Shown: in pieces, positions 37,380 to 47,710 of the stretch
How the letters are laid out: the number at the start of each line of letters is the position of its first letter
Position numbering within the stretch: position 1 is the stretch's first letter
Assembly: GCF_002051585.1 (NCBI RefSeq)
Contig: NZ_MZGX01000027.1
Location: 1 to 64,000 of the forward strand
DNA: 64,000 bases
Reading direction: 5' to 3'
DNA from: Ruminiclostridium hungatei
GTDB lineage: Bacteria > Bacillota > Clostridia > Acetivibrionales > DSM-1351
Notes under the pieces: model-generated
Databases searched by the model: none
Told to the model about the DNA's origin: nothing
What the model saw: the letters and a program-made list of their open reading frames with translations, nothing else
Position numbers and translations under genes: made by a program

Positions 37380-37457
37380 ATCCTGCCTCCATGAATATTA
37401 CTATATCACCTGAGTATTTTAATTTACAAAAATAGAATAAAATATTCTTAATTTTTG

Positions 37458-37486
37458 TTGAAATTGAACGAAATATGCGTTAAAAT
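37458..37486 (+). promoter_or_regulatory. Sigma-A-type promoter before the Spo0E-like gene
   Basis: TTGAAA (37458-37463), 17-base spacer, TAAAAT (37481-37486). These are the same boxes and spacing as the promoter of the pgk-tpi gene. Confidence 0.55.
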
Positions 37487-37589
37487 ATAAATAAATGAAA
37501 ATGTTTGCTTTTTATACATAAAATGTAAACAGAGTAAAAAGGTGTATTGAGAAAACGGGTGAAAAAATTAATGCCGTATGGAGGTGCTG

Positions 37590-37769
37590 ATGAAAAGGAT
37601 CAATGAAAAAATCAGGAATGAGATTCGGGAACTCAGGGAAAAATTGAACCAGTATATTGATGAAAGGGGTATCAATGATGAACCGGAATTGCTGGCTATC
37701 AATGCCAGGCTTGATGAACTGATAATCCAGTGGCTCAATGAGACATACAGCAACAGCTCGGCAAGCTAG
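37590..37769 (+). CDS. Spo0E-like phosphatase family protein
   Basis: A 59-residue helical-hairpin protein matching the Spo0E-like sporulation regulators, which dephosphorylate Spo0A~P to delay sporulation. The family pattern ELREKLNQYIDERG, then pELLAInarLDELI, is present. The catalytic-region motif normally reads SQELD, but here it is NARLD, so the conserved Ser is replaced while the Asp is kept. The start at 37590 has GGAGG five bases upstream; a start at 37578 would overlap that ribosome site. A sigma-A-type promoter lies about 100 bases upstream. The gene sits alone between the XRE gene and eno. Confidence 0.75.
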   Translation: MKRINEKIRNEIRELREKLNQYIDERGINDEPELLAINARLDELIIQWLNETYSNSSAS

Positions 37770-37950
37770 ACAGGCCTGGCAGACCGGGTAGGCTGGTAAA
37801 CCGGAAAGGCTGGTGCCGGAATCATGTTTGCGGTTCCTTCCAAAGGGTAAATATACAAGTAGCAAAATAATACTGCTTTGTATGATATTTAGAATTTTAC
37901 ATATAATACTTATTGCTGTGAAAAAAGCCAATCCCTTTGACCCGCCCGGG

Positions 37951-37979
37951 TATGGGAAGCAAAAGCATACTTTCCCATA
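37951..37979 (+). other. Hairpin in the region upstream of eno
   Basis: TATGGGAA (37951-37958) pairs with TTCCCATA (37972-37979), with partial extension outward. A weak promoter-like pair (TTTACA 38007, TATTCT 38031) follows it, 35 bases before the eno start. The rest of 37770-38070 holds no gene. Confidence 0.4.
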
Positions 37980-38019
37980 CATAGGCAAAGTTTTATGAGG
38001 GAAATGTTTACAAAAATAA

Positions 38020-39369
<1,350 letters not shown>

Positions 39370-39477
39370 TCGGAAAATTGGGCCATAAGCAGGCGGGTTT
39401 GCCTTAAGAAAGGTTATAGCAGCGTTTGCTTATATTATATACTATTAATATGTTACAAGCAATATGTTACAAGCAAA

Positions 39478-39517
39478 GGCCGTTTCAGAAACAAGAAGGT
39501 TTGATTTTGAGACGGCC
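39478..39517 (+). terminator. Terminator-like hairpin after eno
   Basis: GGCCGTTTC (39478-39486) pairs with GAGACGGCC (39509-39517), 8 of 9. A 14-base direct repeat (aatatgttacaagc at 39447-39460 and 39461-39474) precedes it. Region 39370-39670 holds otherwise only the secG promoter. Confidence 0.55.
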
Positions 39518-39611
39518 GGCTTTATGTGAAGATTACGGATGCTGAGGCAGGTCTTTATTCTGCTGGAAGCAGTGCAGCGCATGGACACCCTTATAACTGG
39601 AAAATTTAATA

Positions 39612-39640
39612 TTGCTTTTTGGATTTATATATGCTAGAAT
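39612..39640 (+). promoter_or_regulatory. Promoter of secG
   Basis: TTGCTT (39612-39617), 17-base spacer, TAGAAT (39635-39640), about 30 bases before the secG start. Confidence 0.55.
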
Positions 39641-39670
39641 GTTACTTGTCTATTTTAGGAGGTGTTTTGA

Positions 39671-39919
39671 GTGGAAGTTGCAAGATGGATTGTTAATATA
39701 ATTCACATTATTTTTGCCATCTCGATAATTGTCATTGTATTGCTTCAATCGGGAAAACAGGCTGGTTTGTCAGGTTCAATAGCTGGTGGGGCTGAAACCT
39801 TCTTTGGAAAGAATAAGGGACGTACTATTGATGCATTGCTTGGAAAATATACAGCATTTGCAGCCATTGCTTTCCTTGTTACGTCAGTTGCACTTTATTT
39901 GCTGATTAAGTCCATATAA
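39671..39919 (+). CDS. secG: Preprotein translocase subunit SecG
   Basis: An 82-residue integral membrane protein of the SecYEG channel, assisting SecA-driven export. Two hydrophobic helices (about 3-22 and 55-80) flank the diagnostic loop SGKQAGLSGSIAGGAETFFG. The start codon is GTG, eight bases after AGGAGGTG. In many Firmicutes secG is followed directly by rnr and smpB. Here five kilobases of other genes intervene before rnr, and smpB is not in the window. Two tandem terminators follow, so it is probably monocistronic. Confidence 0.93.
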   Translation: MEVARWIVNIIHIIFAISIIVIVLLQSGKQAGLSGSIAGGAETFFGKNKGRTIDALLGKYTAFAAIAFLVTSVALYLLIKSI

Positions 39920-39936
39920 ATAGTTGAAACGGAAAT

Positions 39937-39966
39937 AAACCCGGAGTACATTGACTCCGGGTTTTT
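39937..39966 (+). terminator. First secG terminator
   Basis: AAACCCGGAGT (39937-39947) with its complement at 39954-39964, running into a T tract. Confidence 0.9.
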
Positions 39967-39976
39967 GTTTGTCAAG

Positions 39977-40005
39977 AAAGGTTACGGAACAGTAACCTTT
40001 TTTTT
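39977..40005 (+). terminator. Second secG terminator
   Basis: Perfect AAAGGTTAC/GTAACCTTT stem (39977-39985, 39992-40000) followed by further T. A tandem arrangement with the previous terminator. Confidence 0.9.
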
Positions 40006-40086
40006 GTTATTTTGTCACCCTTTACTATTCATTAAATAGTAGAATAGCAGCATAATAATTTTACGACGAGACTAAGGGTGGCGGCT

Positions 40087-41013
40087 ATGAAAAAGATTAT
40101 CCAGATATCATTGGCACTATTGATTATAATATTTATAACTGCGGGATACACAAGCGGCTATGTGGTCAGTGAAAAGCCTGTGCAGACAGAGGTGGCAGTA
40201 CAACCGGCGGGACAACCGGCAGACCGGCAGGACGGCAGTGCCTTACAGGAGGCAGCCATAACCCAGGCAGAGGCGCAGGAGCTTTCAAAGCAGGTCCGGG
40301 AGCAGCATAAAACGGCGGAGCAGGAGGCTGATCCAGTGCACCGGCAGCCCACGGGGGAAGCCGGGGACAAGCCCGAGGACAAGCTCGAGGGGGACAGGCC
40401 TATGGTTGCGCTCACCTTTGATGACGGCCCACATCCGAAGTATACCCTGGAAATACTGGATGCCCTGAAAAGTAACAATGCCAGAGCAACCTTCTTTGTA
40501 CTGGGGAGCAGGGCGGAAAGATACAAGGAGGTTATTGGCCGCATCGGTGAAAATGGCAATGAGATTGGCAATCATACATATGATCACAGGGAACTCACAA
40601 AGCTCAGCGGTGGTGGCATTACCGGCGAGCTGAGCAGAACCACGGGAATACTGGAGCATATAACCGGTGTAAAGCCTGTCCTGACAAGGCCCACCTATGG
40701 CAGCGTGAATGAAAAAGTCAGAAAGTATGCCGGTTCTCCTCTTGTATTGTGGTCTATAGACACCCTGGACTGGAAGACCAGGGATACTGAAAAAATAGTA
40801 CATGAGGCTATGAGTAATGTTAAGGACGGCGATATAATTCTCATGCACGATATATATAAAACAACTGCCGAGGCCGCCGGAAAAATCATAGAAAAGCTTA
40901 AGGCCCGGGGATTTGATATTGTCACGGTAAGCGACCTTTACAAGGCCAGGGGAATCAGCCTTCAAAACGGAAAAGAATACTACAGGTGCAGTCCCTCCAT
41001 AGCAAAAAAATAG
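40087..41013 (+). CDS. Membrane-anchored polysaccharide deacetylase (NodB family)
   Basis: A 308-residue extracellular enzyme removing acetyl groups from cell-wall glycan or another polysaccharide. An N-terminal hydrophobic anchor (about 4-22) is followed by a charged, Gln/Pro-rich spacer (about 30-105) and a NodB domain. All five motifs are present: TFDDGPH, HTYDH, RPTYGS (usually RxPYG, here slightly altered), LWSIDTLDW and LMHDIY. The start at 40087 is chosen since AAGGGTGG lies six bases upstream. A GTG nine bases earlier is the alternative. It stands before a two-component system whose lipoprotein may share a wall-related role. Confidence 0.9.
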   Translation: MKKIIQISLALLIIIFITAGYTSGYVVSEKPVQTEVAVQPAGQPADRQDGSALQEAAITQAEAQELSKQVREQHKTAEQEADPVHRQPTGEAGDKPEDKLEGDRPMVALTFDDGPHPKYTLEILDALKSNNARATFFVLGSRAERYKEVIGRIGENGNEIGNHTYDHRELTKLSGGGITGELSRTTGILEHITGVKPVLTRPTYGSVNEKVRKYAGSPLVLWSIDTLDWKTRDTEKIVHEAMSNVKDGDIILMHDIYKTTAEAAGKIIEKLKARGFDIVTVSDLYKARGISLQNGKEYYRCSPSIAKK

Positions 41014-41055
41014 ATTTGGCCCGCTTGCTTCATATATTGGCGGCGGAGCCGGCCG

Positions 41056-41091
41056 GCTCGTTGCAGACGACGAAAAAAGTCTGTAACGGGC
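41056..41091 (+). terminator. Terminator after the deacetylase gene
   Basis: Thirteen-base arms with two mismatches (41056-41068 and 41079-41091) around a loop with six A, followed by a T-rich stretch. Confidence 0.6.
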
Positions 41092-41183
41092 TGCTTTATT
41101 TTGTGTCGTATACAGGCTGTTTTGACTGTTGATTAATTGAACAATAAGGTATAATTAAAATAGTGCATTAGAGGAGAAGGAAT

Positions 41184-41879
41184 ATGACCAACAGGATTCT
41201 GATAGTTGAGGATGAAGAGAGTATAAGGGGTTTTCTCAAAATAAATTTCAGGAAGAACGACTTCCTGGTTTTTGAAGCGGGCACCGGCGAGGAGGGTGTG
41301 GTAAAAGCCAGGCAGGAGAGGCCGGACGTGGTCTTGCTGGATGTGATGCTTCCGGGTATGGATGGCTTTGCAGTCTGTGAAGTGTTAAGAAAGGAATTCC
41401 CGGACATGGGAATAATAATGCTTACGGCCAGGGGGCAGGACATAGACAGGATAAAGGGCCTGGAATTCGGCGCCGATGACTATGTACTTAAGCCCTTCAA
41501 TACTACCGAGCTTGTTTTGAGGACAAAGTCTCTGCTCCGCCGGCTGGGAGGCAAGCCCGGCGGTGAAGGCAATGAAACCGTCAAGTGCGGTGCATTCAGG
41601 CTGGAGGTTTACTCCCAGAGGGTTTTTAAGGACGAAGCGGAAATCATGCTCACCCCCAAGGAATACATGCTGCTTAAGCTTTTTCTTGAAAACCAGAACA
41701 AGGCTTTTACAAGAGACGAACTGCTGGACAAAATATGGGGCTATGATTTTGTGGGAGACACAAAGATCGTTGATGTAAATATCAGAAGGCTGAGAAGCAA
41801 GATTGAAGATAAAAAATCCACTGCAATGTATATAGAAACTGTCTGGGGTACGGGGTACAGATGGAGGAAGGAACATTGA
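41184..41879 (+). CDS. OmpR/PhoB-family response regulator
   Basis: A 231-residue transcription factor. The receiver domain (1 to about 118) has the acidic pair in VEDEES, the phospho-acceptor D53 in LLDVMLPGMDG, MLTARG and VLKPF. The winged-helix output domain (about 130-230) ends in ETVWGTGYRW. Start ATG 41184 has GAGGAG upstream, and a TATAAT box lies at 41150. The kinase gene begins one base after its stop, so both are made from one transcript. It is related to PhoP/ResD-type regulators, and the signal is unknown. Confidence 0.93.
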   Translation: MTNRILIVEDEESIRGFLKINFRKNDFLVFEAGTGEEGVVKARQERPDVVLLDVMLPGMDGFAVCEVLRKEFPDMGIIMLTARGQDIDRIKGLEFGADDYVLKPFNTTELVLRTKSLLRRLGGKPGGEGNETVKCGAFRLEVYSQRVFKDEAEIMLTPKEYMLLKLFLENQNKAFTRDELLDKIWGYDFVGDTKIVDVNIRRLRSKIEDKKSTAMYIETVWGTGYRWRKEH

Positions 41880-41880
41880 T

Positions 41881-43332
41881 ATGTCGGCGGCTGAAAAGGA
41901 AAAAACTGCGCATAAGAGCATCAAGGCCAGGCTGGTAGGCAATTTTATAATTATCATATTGATAAGTGTCCTGGCATTTGAAGGACTCCTGGTTTACTTT
42001 ACCCGGTTTTATTTTTACGGTAATGTAGAGGGTATTCTTACAAATCAAATACGTACCGCTTCCGATTTCTATTCACAGTACTTTTCAAATGTTTCACTTG
42101 AGGTGAATATTGCCGACAATGCAGACGTGTTCTGGAGACAGACCGAGGCACAGGTGCAGATAGTCCGGCAGGACGGAGAGATACTGCTGGACTCGGAAGG
42201 GCTGAAAAGCAACCGGAAGGTGGAGGCCGGCGACTTTAAAAATGCCGCTTCAGGAGAAAAGGGAGTGTGGACAGGTTACATTCAGGGCACAAGTAAAAAG
42301 GAGCACGCCATGGCTGTGGCCTATCCTTTAAAAGCTGACGGGGAGCAGGTGGGAGTGCTGAGATTTATTACCTCCCTGGAGGAAATAGACAAGATAATTT
42401 TCAATATATCCGTGATATTTATAGTCATCGGGATCTTTGTAATACTTGTGACCATTGTAATCAGCCTTATACTGGCACACAGCATAGTGCAGCCTCTGAA
42501 GCTTATAACCGCGGCGGCGGGAACCATGGCAAAGGGCAACCTGGATATCAGGATACAAAAGGACAGGAATGACGAGATCGGGGTTTTGGCAGACACACTC
42601 AACTATATGGTAGCCGAGGTGCAGAAAAGGGACAGGATAAAAAACGATTTTATATCCATGGTATCCCACGAGCTCAGAACACCTCTTACATCTATTAAGG
42701 GCTGGGCAAATACCATAATTGACGATGGGTTTAAAGACAGGGAGATTCTGGAGGATGGTCTGAACATAATTGTCAAGGAAAGCGACAGGCTGACCAATAT
42801 GGTTGAGGAGCTGCTGGACTTTTCAAGGTTTGTATCCGGAAAAGTCGAATTGAACAGGGAGAAAACCCAGGTGGACCAACTGGTGGATCACCTGGGGAAA
42901 TATATGCTCACCAGAGCGAAAAAGGAAAATATAAATTTTACCGCTGAGTGCGGAAAAATTCCCGAAACGGAATTGGACAGGGATAAGCTCAAGCAGGTCC
43001 TGCTTAACCTGCTGGGCAATGCCTTCAAATTTACACAGCCCGGAGGAAATGTTTCTCTTAAAGCTTCTTACAGCCAGGGTCAGATTGTTTTCAGAGTTGA
43101 AGACGACGGCTGCGGCATAAGCAGTGAGGAGCTTCCGCTTGTGAAGGAGAAATTCTACAAGGGCAAGAACAGTAAATCCCAGACCGGGCTCGGACTGTCA
43201 ATATGTGACGAAATAGTCAGGCTTCACGGCGGAGAACTGCTGATAGAAAGCCGTCAGGGGCAGGGCACGGCTGTTACGGTAAAGCTGCCCCATGCAGGCA
43301 CATATGGTAGCAGCGGCAACGGGCAGCCATAA
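41881..43332 (+). CDS. Sensor histidine kinase with HAMP domain
   Basis: A 483-residue membrane kinase. Two transmembrane helices (about 18-40 and 168-192) enclose a dCache-like or simple extracellular sensor of about 125 residues. HAMP (about 193-245) carries LKLITAAAGTMAKGNLDIRI. HisKA has H263 in MVSHELRTPLTSIKGW. The HATPase region shows LLGNAFKFT, VEDDGCGIS and TGLGLSICDEIV. It begins one base after the response regulator stop and is followed after 19 bases by a lipoprotein gene, making a three-gene unit. The lipoprotein may modulate its sensing, by analogy with accessory lipoproteins of other kinases. Confidence 0.93.
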   Translation: MSAAEKEKTAHKSIKARLVGNFIIIILISVLAFEGLLVYFTRFYFYGNVEGILTNQIRTASDFYSQYFSNVSLEVNIADNADVFWRQTEAQVQIVRQDGEILLDSEGLKSNRKVEAGDFKNAASGEKGVWTGYIQGTSKKEHAMAVAYPLKADGEQVGVLRFITSLEEIDKIIFNISVIFIVIGIFVILVTIVISLILAHSIVQPLKLITAAAGTMAKGNLDIRIQKDRNDEIGVLADTLNYMVAEVQKRDRIKNDFISMVSHELRTPLTSIKGWANTIIDDGFKDREILEDGLNIIVKESDRLTNMVEELLDFSRFVSGKVELNREKTQVDQLVDHLGKYMLTRAKKENINFTAECGKIPETELDRDKLKQVLLNLLGNAFKFTQPGGNVSLKASYSQGQIVFRVEDDGCGISSEELPLVKEKFYKGKNSKSQTGLGLSICDEIVRLHGGELLIESRQGQGTAVTVKLPHAGTYGSSGNGQP

Positions 43333-43351
43333 ATGGAAAATGAGGAGAGAC

Positions 43352-44815
43352 ATGAAACGGAATTACAGGTTCTGGATTATTACATTTGCAGCAGCATTCT
43401 GCTTTATATTTACCGGGTGCTCCAGTATCGGGTTTGATATCGAGTCCACCATAAACCCTCCTGAGTATGGCACTTTGGCGGTTCAGGGCACCTGGAAGAT
43501 AGACGGCTTCATATCGGCCTTGCCCCAGGGAAAAAATGCCGGGGAAAAACAGGAGCTTGTTAAAAACAAATACCTGGAGCAGTGGGCAGTCTTTGACAAC
43601 GAGCTGGGAGCCGTAGGCCCGGAAACCTGCGTAAATCCCAAATACAGGATAATAAAAACAACGGCTGACTCCTTTATACAGGGAAAATACAGGGTGGATG
43701 AAACAGAGCTGGGGCTGGGCAAACAGGAAGTATATGTGGTCAGCATATCAAATGGCAGCCAACTGTTTTACGAACTGATTATAACCGACTCAAATACTGC
43801 ATATGTCTATATGGATAACGGCTTCCTGGTGCTGAAGAAAACTTCCGACCAAGTGGACGCAAAGCTCAAGGAAAAGAGTCTCAGCCATGTGGGACAAAAT
43901 GTCAACAGCGGACGGTATGAAGAGGACCCTTTATTGAGGTCGGGCATACTTCTGGGCATACGTGCCGCAGACAATTCCTACAGAACCCTGTGGATATATT
44001 CCAAGAACAGGGAAATCGAAACGACGGGCTGGACAAGGCAACTGCTGGTTCCCAGGGCAAAAGGCTTCTGGCAGGTGGGAACCATAAATGAAAGCAATAT
44101 CCACGCAATATATGCGCAGGCCTTTAACGAAAATTACATGCCTCCCAAAAACCTTGCGGATGTGCTGAACGGCAATATGCTGAAAATAGATCAGGGAACG
44201 AAACTCAATTTTGCAGGAAACGATTATATTGGAATTGAAGACAGTGACCTGCTGCGGGTCTATCCGGTTGAAAACCTTAAGGACGGTCTGGCGGTATCAT
44301 TAAAGGATATAGCTCAAGGGGATGCTGACAATATATTTGACCAGTCCGCAAAGGATTTCGCAGCATCCGTCAAGGGTGAAGCCTATGATAAATTAATCCG
44401 CAAGACAGATACCAGAAATTTTACCTTAATGAGACGGAACGGGCACTGGGTTTTGAAAAGCAGGCTTTATTTTTCTCAGCCCTATGAAAAGGATTTTATG
44501 GATTTTGATTTAAGGCTGATGGTTCCGGACAGGCTGATTCAATATGATGAGATGAATATTCCGTGGAATGATATAAAGGCAAAGCTTCCGTGGACATCAG
44601 ACGCTTTCATGTCGCCAAACAAGGATATAGCCGTCCTGGCAGACAGCAAAAGCCTGTGTGTATACTCCATAAAAAACAGCAGCGGCATAAACCGGCAGCT
44701 CCTGAAGCTTGAGCTGGCCAAGGGCGATACTATAGTAATGGCCGAATGGTCTATTGGAAGATATGCCGATTTGTGGGATAATTTTGTTGATAAGCTGCAA
44801 AAAATGAATTATTGA
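43352..44815 (+). CDS. Lipoprotein of unknown function in the two-component operon
   Basis: A 487-residue protein with a lipoprotein signal: a basic start (MKRNYRFW), a hydrophobic core and a lipobox-like FTGC followed by SS. It would thus be anchored outside the membrane. I do not recognise a catalytic domain. The body is mixed alpha/beta with several WKIDGF and GHWVLKSR-type beta stretches. The start at 43352 is chosen because GAGGAG precedes it. A longer reading overlapping the kinase end lacks a signal peptide. Its position directly after the kinase suggests a sensor accessory or a target of the system. Confidence 0.75.
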   Translation: MKRNYRFWIITFAAAFCFIFTGCSSIGFDIESTINPPEYGTLAVQGTWKIDGFISALPQGKNAGEKQELVKNKYLEQWAVFDNELGAVGPETCVNPKYRIIKTTADSFIQGKYRVDETELGLGKQEVYVVSISNGSQLFYELIITDSNTAYVYMDNGFLVLKKTSDQVDAKLKEKSLSHVGQNVNSGRYEEDPLLRSGILLGIRAADNSYRTLWIYSKNREIETTGWTRQLLVPRAKGFWQVGTINESNIHAIYAQAFNENYMPPKNLADVLNGNMLKIDQGTKLNFAGNDYIGIEDSDLLRVYPVENLKDGLAVSLKDIAQGDADNIFDQSAKDFAASVKGEAYDKLIRKTDTRNFTLMRRNGHWVLKSRLYFSQPYEKDFMDFDLRLMVPDRLIQYDEMNIPWNDIKAKLPWTSDAFMSPNKDIAVLADSKSLCVYSIKNSSGINRQLLKLELAKGDTIVMAEWSIGRYADLWDNFVDKLQKMNY

Positions 44816-44891
44816 TTATATTAGCAGGAATAATATAAGGTATGCTTTAGCAATCTGGAACATAATTATAGCAATTGAAAGGTAGAGGGTT

Positions 44892-47351
44892 ATGATTGAA
44901 CTGGAAGCAAGAAAAGAACGTATAGTGGCATTTATGAGGGAATCGGCGTACAAACCGCTGTTATTTAAAGAGCTGGTCATGGTACTTGACGTACCATCCG
45001 AAGATACGGAACTCTTCAATCAGGTATTGACCGAACTGGAACAGGAGGGAAGGATATTCAGGACCCATGCCAGCAGATATGGTGTTCCCTCAAGGCTCAA
45101 CCTGGTTGCAGGCAGAATCCAGGGACACGAGAGAGGTTATGGCTTTCTGATTCCAGATGATGAAATGCTGGAGGACATATTTATTCCTGCCGACAGTCTC
45201 AACGGAGCCATGCATGGAGACAAGGCAGTAGCAAGGGTGAATAAGAAAAGCTCTTCCGACAGGAGGATGGAGGGGGAGATTGTAAAAATCATAAAACGTG
45301 CCAATTCCACCCTGGTAGGAACTTTTGAAAAAAGTCTCAGCTTTGGCTTTGTAATACCTGACAACAAGCGTATATCCGGGGATATATTTGTATCAAAGGG
45401 CGAATTCAACGGTGCGAAAAAAGGTCAGAAGGTTGTCGTGGAAATATTGAAGTACCCTGAGCAGAGAAGAAATGCCGAGGGCAGGATAGTTGAGATCATA
45501 GGTGATGCAGATCAGCCCGGGACGGATATACTGTCCATAATAAAATCCTATAACCTGGAGGAGGAATTCCCGGCGGAGGTAATGGCACAGGCGGAAAATA
45601 TCAGCGATACCGTTACCGGAGAAATGCAGAAGGGGAGAAGGGACTTAAGGGGTCTGAGAATGGTCACCATAGACGGAGAGGATGCAAAGGACCTGGATGA
45701 TGCCGTATCGGTGGAAATACTGCCCAACGGCAACTACCGGCTGGGAGTGCACATAGCCGATGTTACCCATTATGTAACGGAAAATTCTCCTCTGGATATT
45801 GAGGCTCTTAACAGGGGTACCAGTGTCTATCTTGTAGACAGGGTCATACCAATGCTGCCCCGGAAGCTGTCAAACGGCATTTGCAGCCTGAATCCGCAGA
45901 TTGACAGGCTGAGCTTTACCGTAATGATGGAAATAGACAAAAACGGCAAGGTATATAACCACGAGATATTTGAAAGCGTTATAAACATTGATGAAAGAAT
46001 GACCTATACAAATGTATATAAAATCCTGAAAGACCATGATGAGGAACTGATAGAAAGGTACAGGCAGGTTGTGCCGGATTTCCATACAATGCATGAACTG
46101 GCCCTGCTGCTGAGAAAGAAGCGTTTTCAAAGGGGTGCAATTGACTTTGATTTTGATGAGGCGAAGGTCGTGCTTGACGAGAACGGAAAACCTGTTGAAG
46201 TCAAGAGGTATGAGATAACCATAGCAAACCAGATTATTGAGGAGTTCATGCTGGTGTGCAATGAGACTGTGGCAGAGCATTTCTTCTGGACAAATACGCC
46301 CTTTGTGTATAGAATCCATGAAGACCCTGATGAGGAGAAAATTGCGGCGCTGAACGAATTTGTATATAATCTGGGCTACAGCATCAAGGGCATCAATAAA
46401 ATTCATCCCAGAGCTCTTCAGGACCTTTTGGAGAAAGTAAAGGGAACACAGCATGAAAGAATCATAAGCACAGTCATGCTCAGATCTTTGCAGAAGGCAA
46501 AATACAGCAGTGAAAGTGTAGGACATTTCGGACTGGCTGCCAAATACTACTGCCACTTTACTTCACCTATCAGAAGATATCCCGATCTGATAATACACAG
46601 GATCATGAAGCAGTACCTGAAGGGGGAAATGTCAGAGCAGAGAATCGGACATTTGGAAGGGCTGCTCCCAGAGATAGCAAAGCAGTGCTCCGAACGGGAA
46701 CGGGCCGCTGATGAGGCGGAAAGGGAAAGTGAAGACCTGAAAAAGGTTGAGTATATGAAGGCTCATGAAGGAGAAGTGTTTAAAGGCATTATTGCCAATG
46801 TCACCTCCTTCGGCATGTTCATTGAACTTGACAATACCATAGAGGGGCTTGTCAGAATGAGCAGCATGGAGGATGACTATTACAACTATGATGAAAGGCG
46901 CTTTTCACTGATTGGTGAGCGGACCAAAAAGGTGTACAGAATAGGGGACACTGTGGGCGTAATACTTGCCAGGGCGGATATTTCAACCAGGAAGATAGAG
47001 TTTGTCCTGGTGGACGCAGAGGACGGGGAAGAGGAAGAGGACCTGTGGAACTTTGACGAGACGGCGGAAGATAAATTTGTTTTCGGCAGGCAGGCAAAAC
47101 CCCAGGCAGGCCGTTCAAAAGCGGAGGGAGCCAAGGCGGGAGCCGCAAGGACAACAGGTGCCAAGTCTTCAGGTGCAAAGGCCGCAGGTGCCAAAAGGAA
47201 GGCTTTGACCAACAGGGACAAGGCTCTTGGTGCCTCACAAATATCAGAGAAAAAAACAACTGCCGAAAATAAGCCGAATAAAAAAGGCAAGATACTGGAT
47301 AAAAAAGTTTACGATAAGATAAACGGCAAGGGCAGAAGAAAGAAAAAATAG
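44892..47351 (+). CDS. rnr: Ribonuclease R
   Basis: An 819-residue processive 3'-5' exoribonuclease of the RNB family that degrades structured RNA and assists trans-translation. It has an N-terminal winged-helix segment (about 1-65), cold-shock OB domains with FGFVIPDN, and the RNB catalytic core with DGEDAKDLDDAVSVE followed by the usual Asp cluster. HFTSPIRRYPDLIIHR follows the core, then an S1 domain (FKGIIANVTSFGMFIELDNT). The tail (about 735-819) is rich in Lys, Ala and Gly, longer and lower in complexity than the catalytic part, and probably binds RNA. Start ATG 44892 is preceded by GAAAGGTAGAGGG. The usual partner smpB does not follow. Confidence 0.96.
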   Translation: MIELEARKERIVAFMRESAYKPLLFKELVMVLDVPSEDTELFNQVLTELEQEGRIFRTHASRYGVPSRLNLVAGRIQGHERGYGFLIPDDEMLEDIFIPADSLNGAMHGDKAVARVNKKSSSDRRMEGEIVKIIKRANSTLVGTFEKSLSFGFVIPDNKRISGDIFVSKGEFNGAKKGQKVVVEILKYPEQRRNAEGRIVEIIGDADQPGTDILSIIKSYNLEEEFPAEVMAQAENISDTVTGEMQKGRRDLRGLRMVTIDGEDAKDLDDAVSVEILPNGNYRLGVHIADVTHYVTENSPLDIEALNRGTSVYLVDRVIPMLPRKLSNGICSLNPQIDRLSFTVMMEIDKNGKVYNHEIFESVINIDERMTYTNVYKILKDHDEELIERYRQVVPDFHTMHELALLLRKKRFQRGAIDFDFDEAKVVLDENGKPVEVKRYEITIANQIIEEFMLVCNETVAEHFFWTNTPFVYRIHEDPDEEKIAALNEFVYNLGYSIKGINKIHPRALQDLLEKVKGTQHERIISTVMLRSLQKAKYSSESVGHFGLAAKYYCHFTSPIRRYPDLIIHRIMKQYLKGEMSEQRIGHLEGLLPEIAKQCSERERAADEAERESEDLKKVEYMKAHEGEVFKGIIANVTSFGMFIELDNTIEGLVRMSSMEDDYYNYDERRFSLIGERTKKVYRIGDTVGVILARADISTRKIEFVLVDAEDGEEEEDLWNFDETAEDKFVFGRQAKPQAGRSKAEGAKAGAARTTGAKSSGAKAAGAKRKALTNRDKALGASQISEKKTTAENKPNKKGKILDKKVYDKINGKGRRKKK

Positions 47352-47390
47352 ACACAGCCGGAAAATGGAAAATTAACCTGAAAATCAAAA

Positions 47391-47430
47391 GGAGCTGTAA
47401 ACCCAACTTGAAAATTGGTTTTACAGCTCC
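47391..47430. terminator. Terminator hairpin after rnr
   Basis: Long stem (GGAGCTGTAAAA at 47391-47402 with its complement ending at 47430) and an inner CCAA/TTGG pairing. The T-tract is weak. It lies between rnr and the convergent Crh-like gene. Confidence 0.6.
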
Positions 47431-47482
47431 CCATTCAGCGCATGAGCGCCTGGATTCCAATTAAAACGGCTTAAGCCTGAAA

Positions 47483-47710
47483 TTAAACTACGAAACGTTT
47501 GATTTCATCGCAGAAGTTTCCGCAATCATCAATCTGAATCTCTACTCTGATGGGCTTGCTCAGATCAAGGCTGAAAATGCCCATAATTGACTTGGCATCT
47601 ACAATGTAACGGCCTGATGACAAATCAACATCAAAATCATACTTGTTTACAATATTAACGAAATCTTTTACATCATTAATAGATTTTAAAGAAATATCAA
47701 ATGCCTTCAT
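47483..47710 (-). CDS. HPr-like (Crh-like) protein lacking the active-site histidine
   Basis: A 75-residue single-domain protein with the HPr fold pattern, ending in SGRYIVDAKSIMGIFSLDLS and PIRVEI. The segment around KSIMG keeps the serine that HPr kinase phosphorylates (Ser46 in HPr). The segment that should hold His15 reads SLKSINDVKD, with no His, so phosphotransfer in the sugar PTS is not possible. This is the same pairing of features as Crh in Bacillus, a catabolite-control cofactor. The start at 47710 is chosen with AGGAGG nine bases upstream. It stands alone. A regulatory role is inferred. Confidence 0.78.
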   Translation of the reverse strand: MKAFDISLKSINDVKDFVNIVNKYDFDVDLSSGRYIVDAKSIMGIFSLDLSKPIRVEIQIDDCGNFCDEIKRFVV

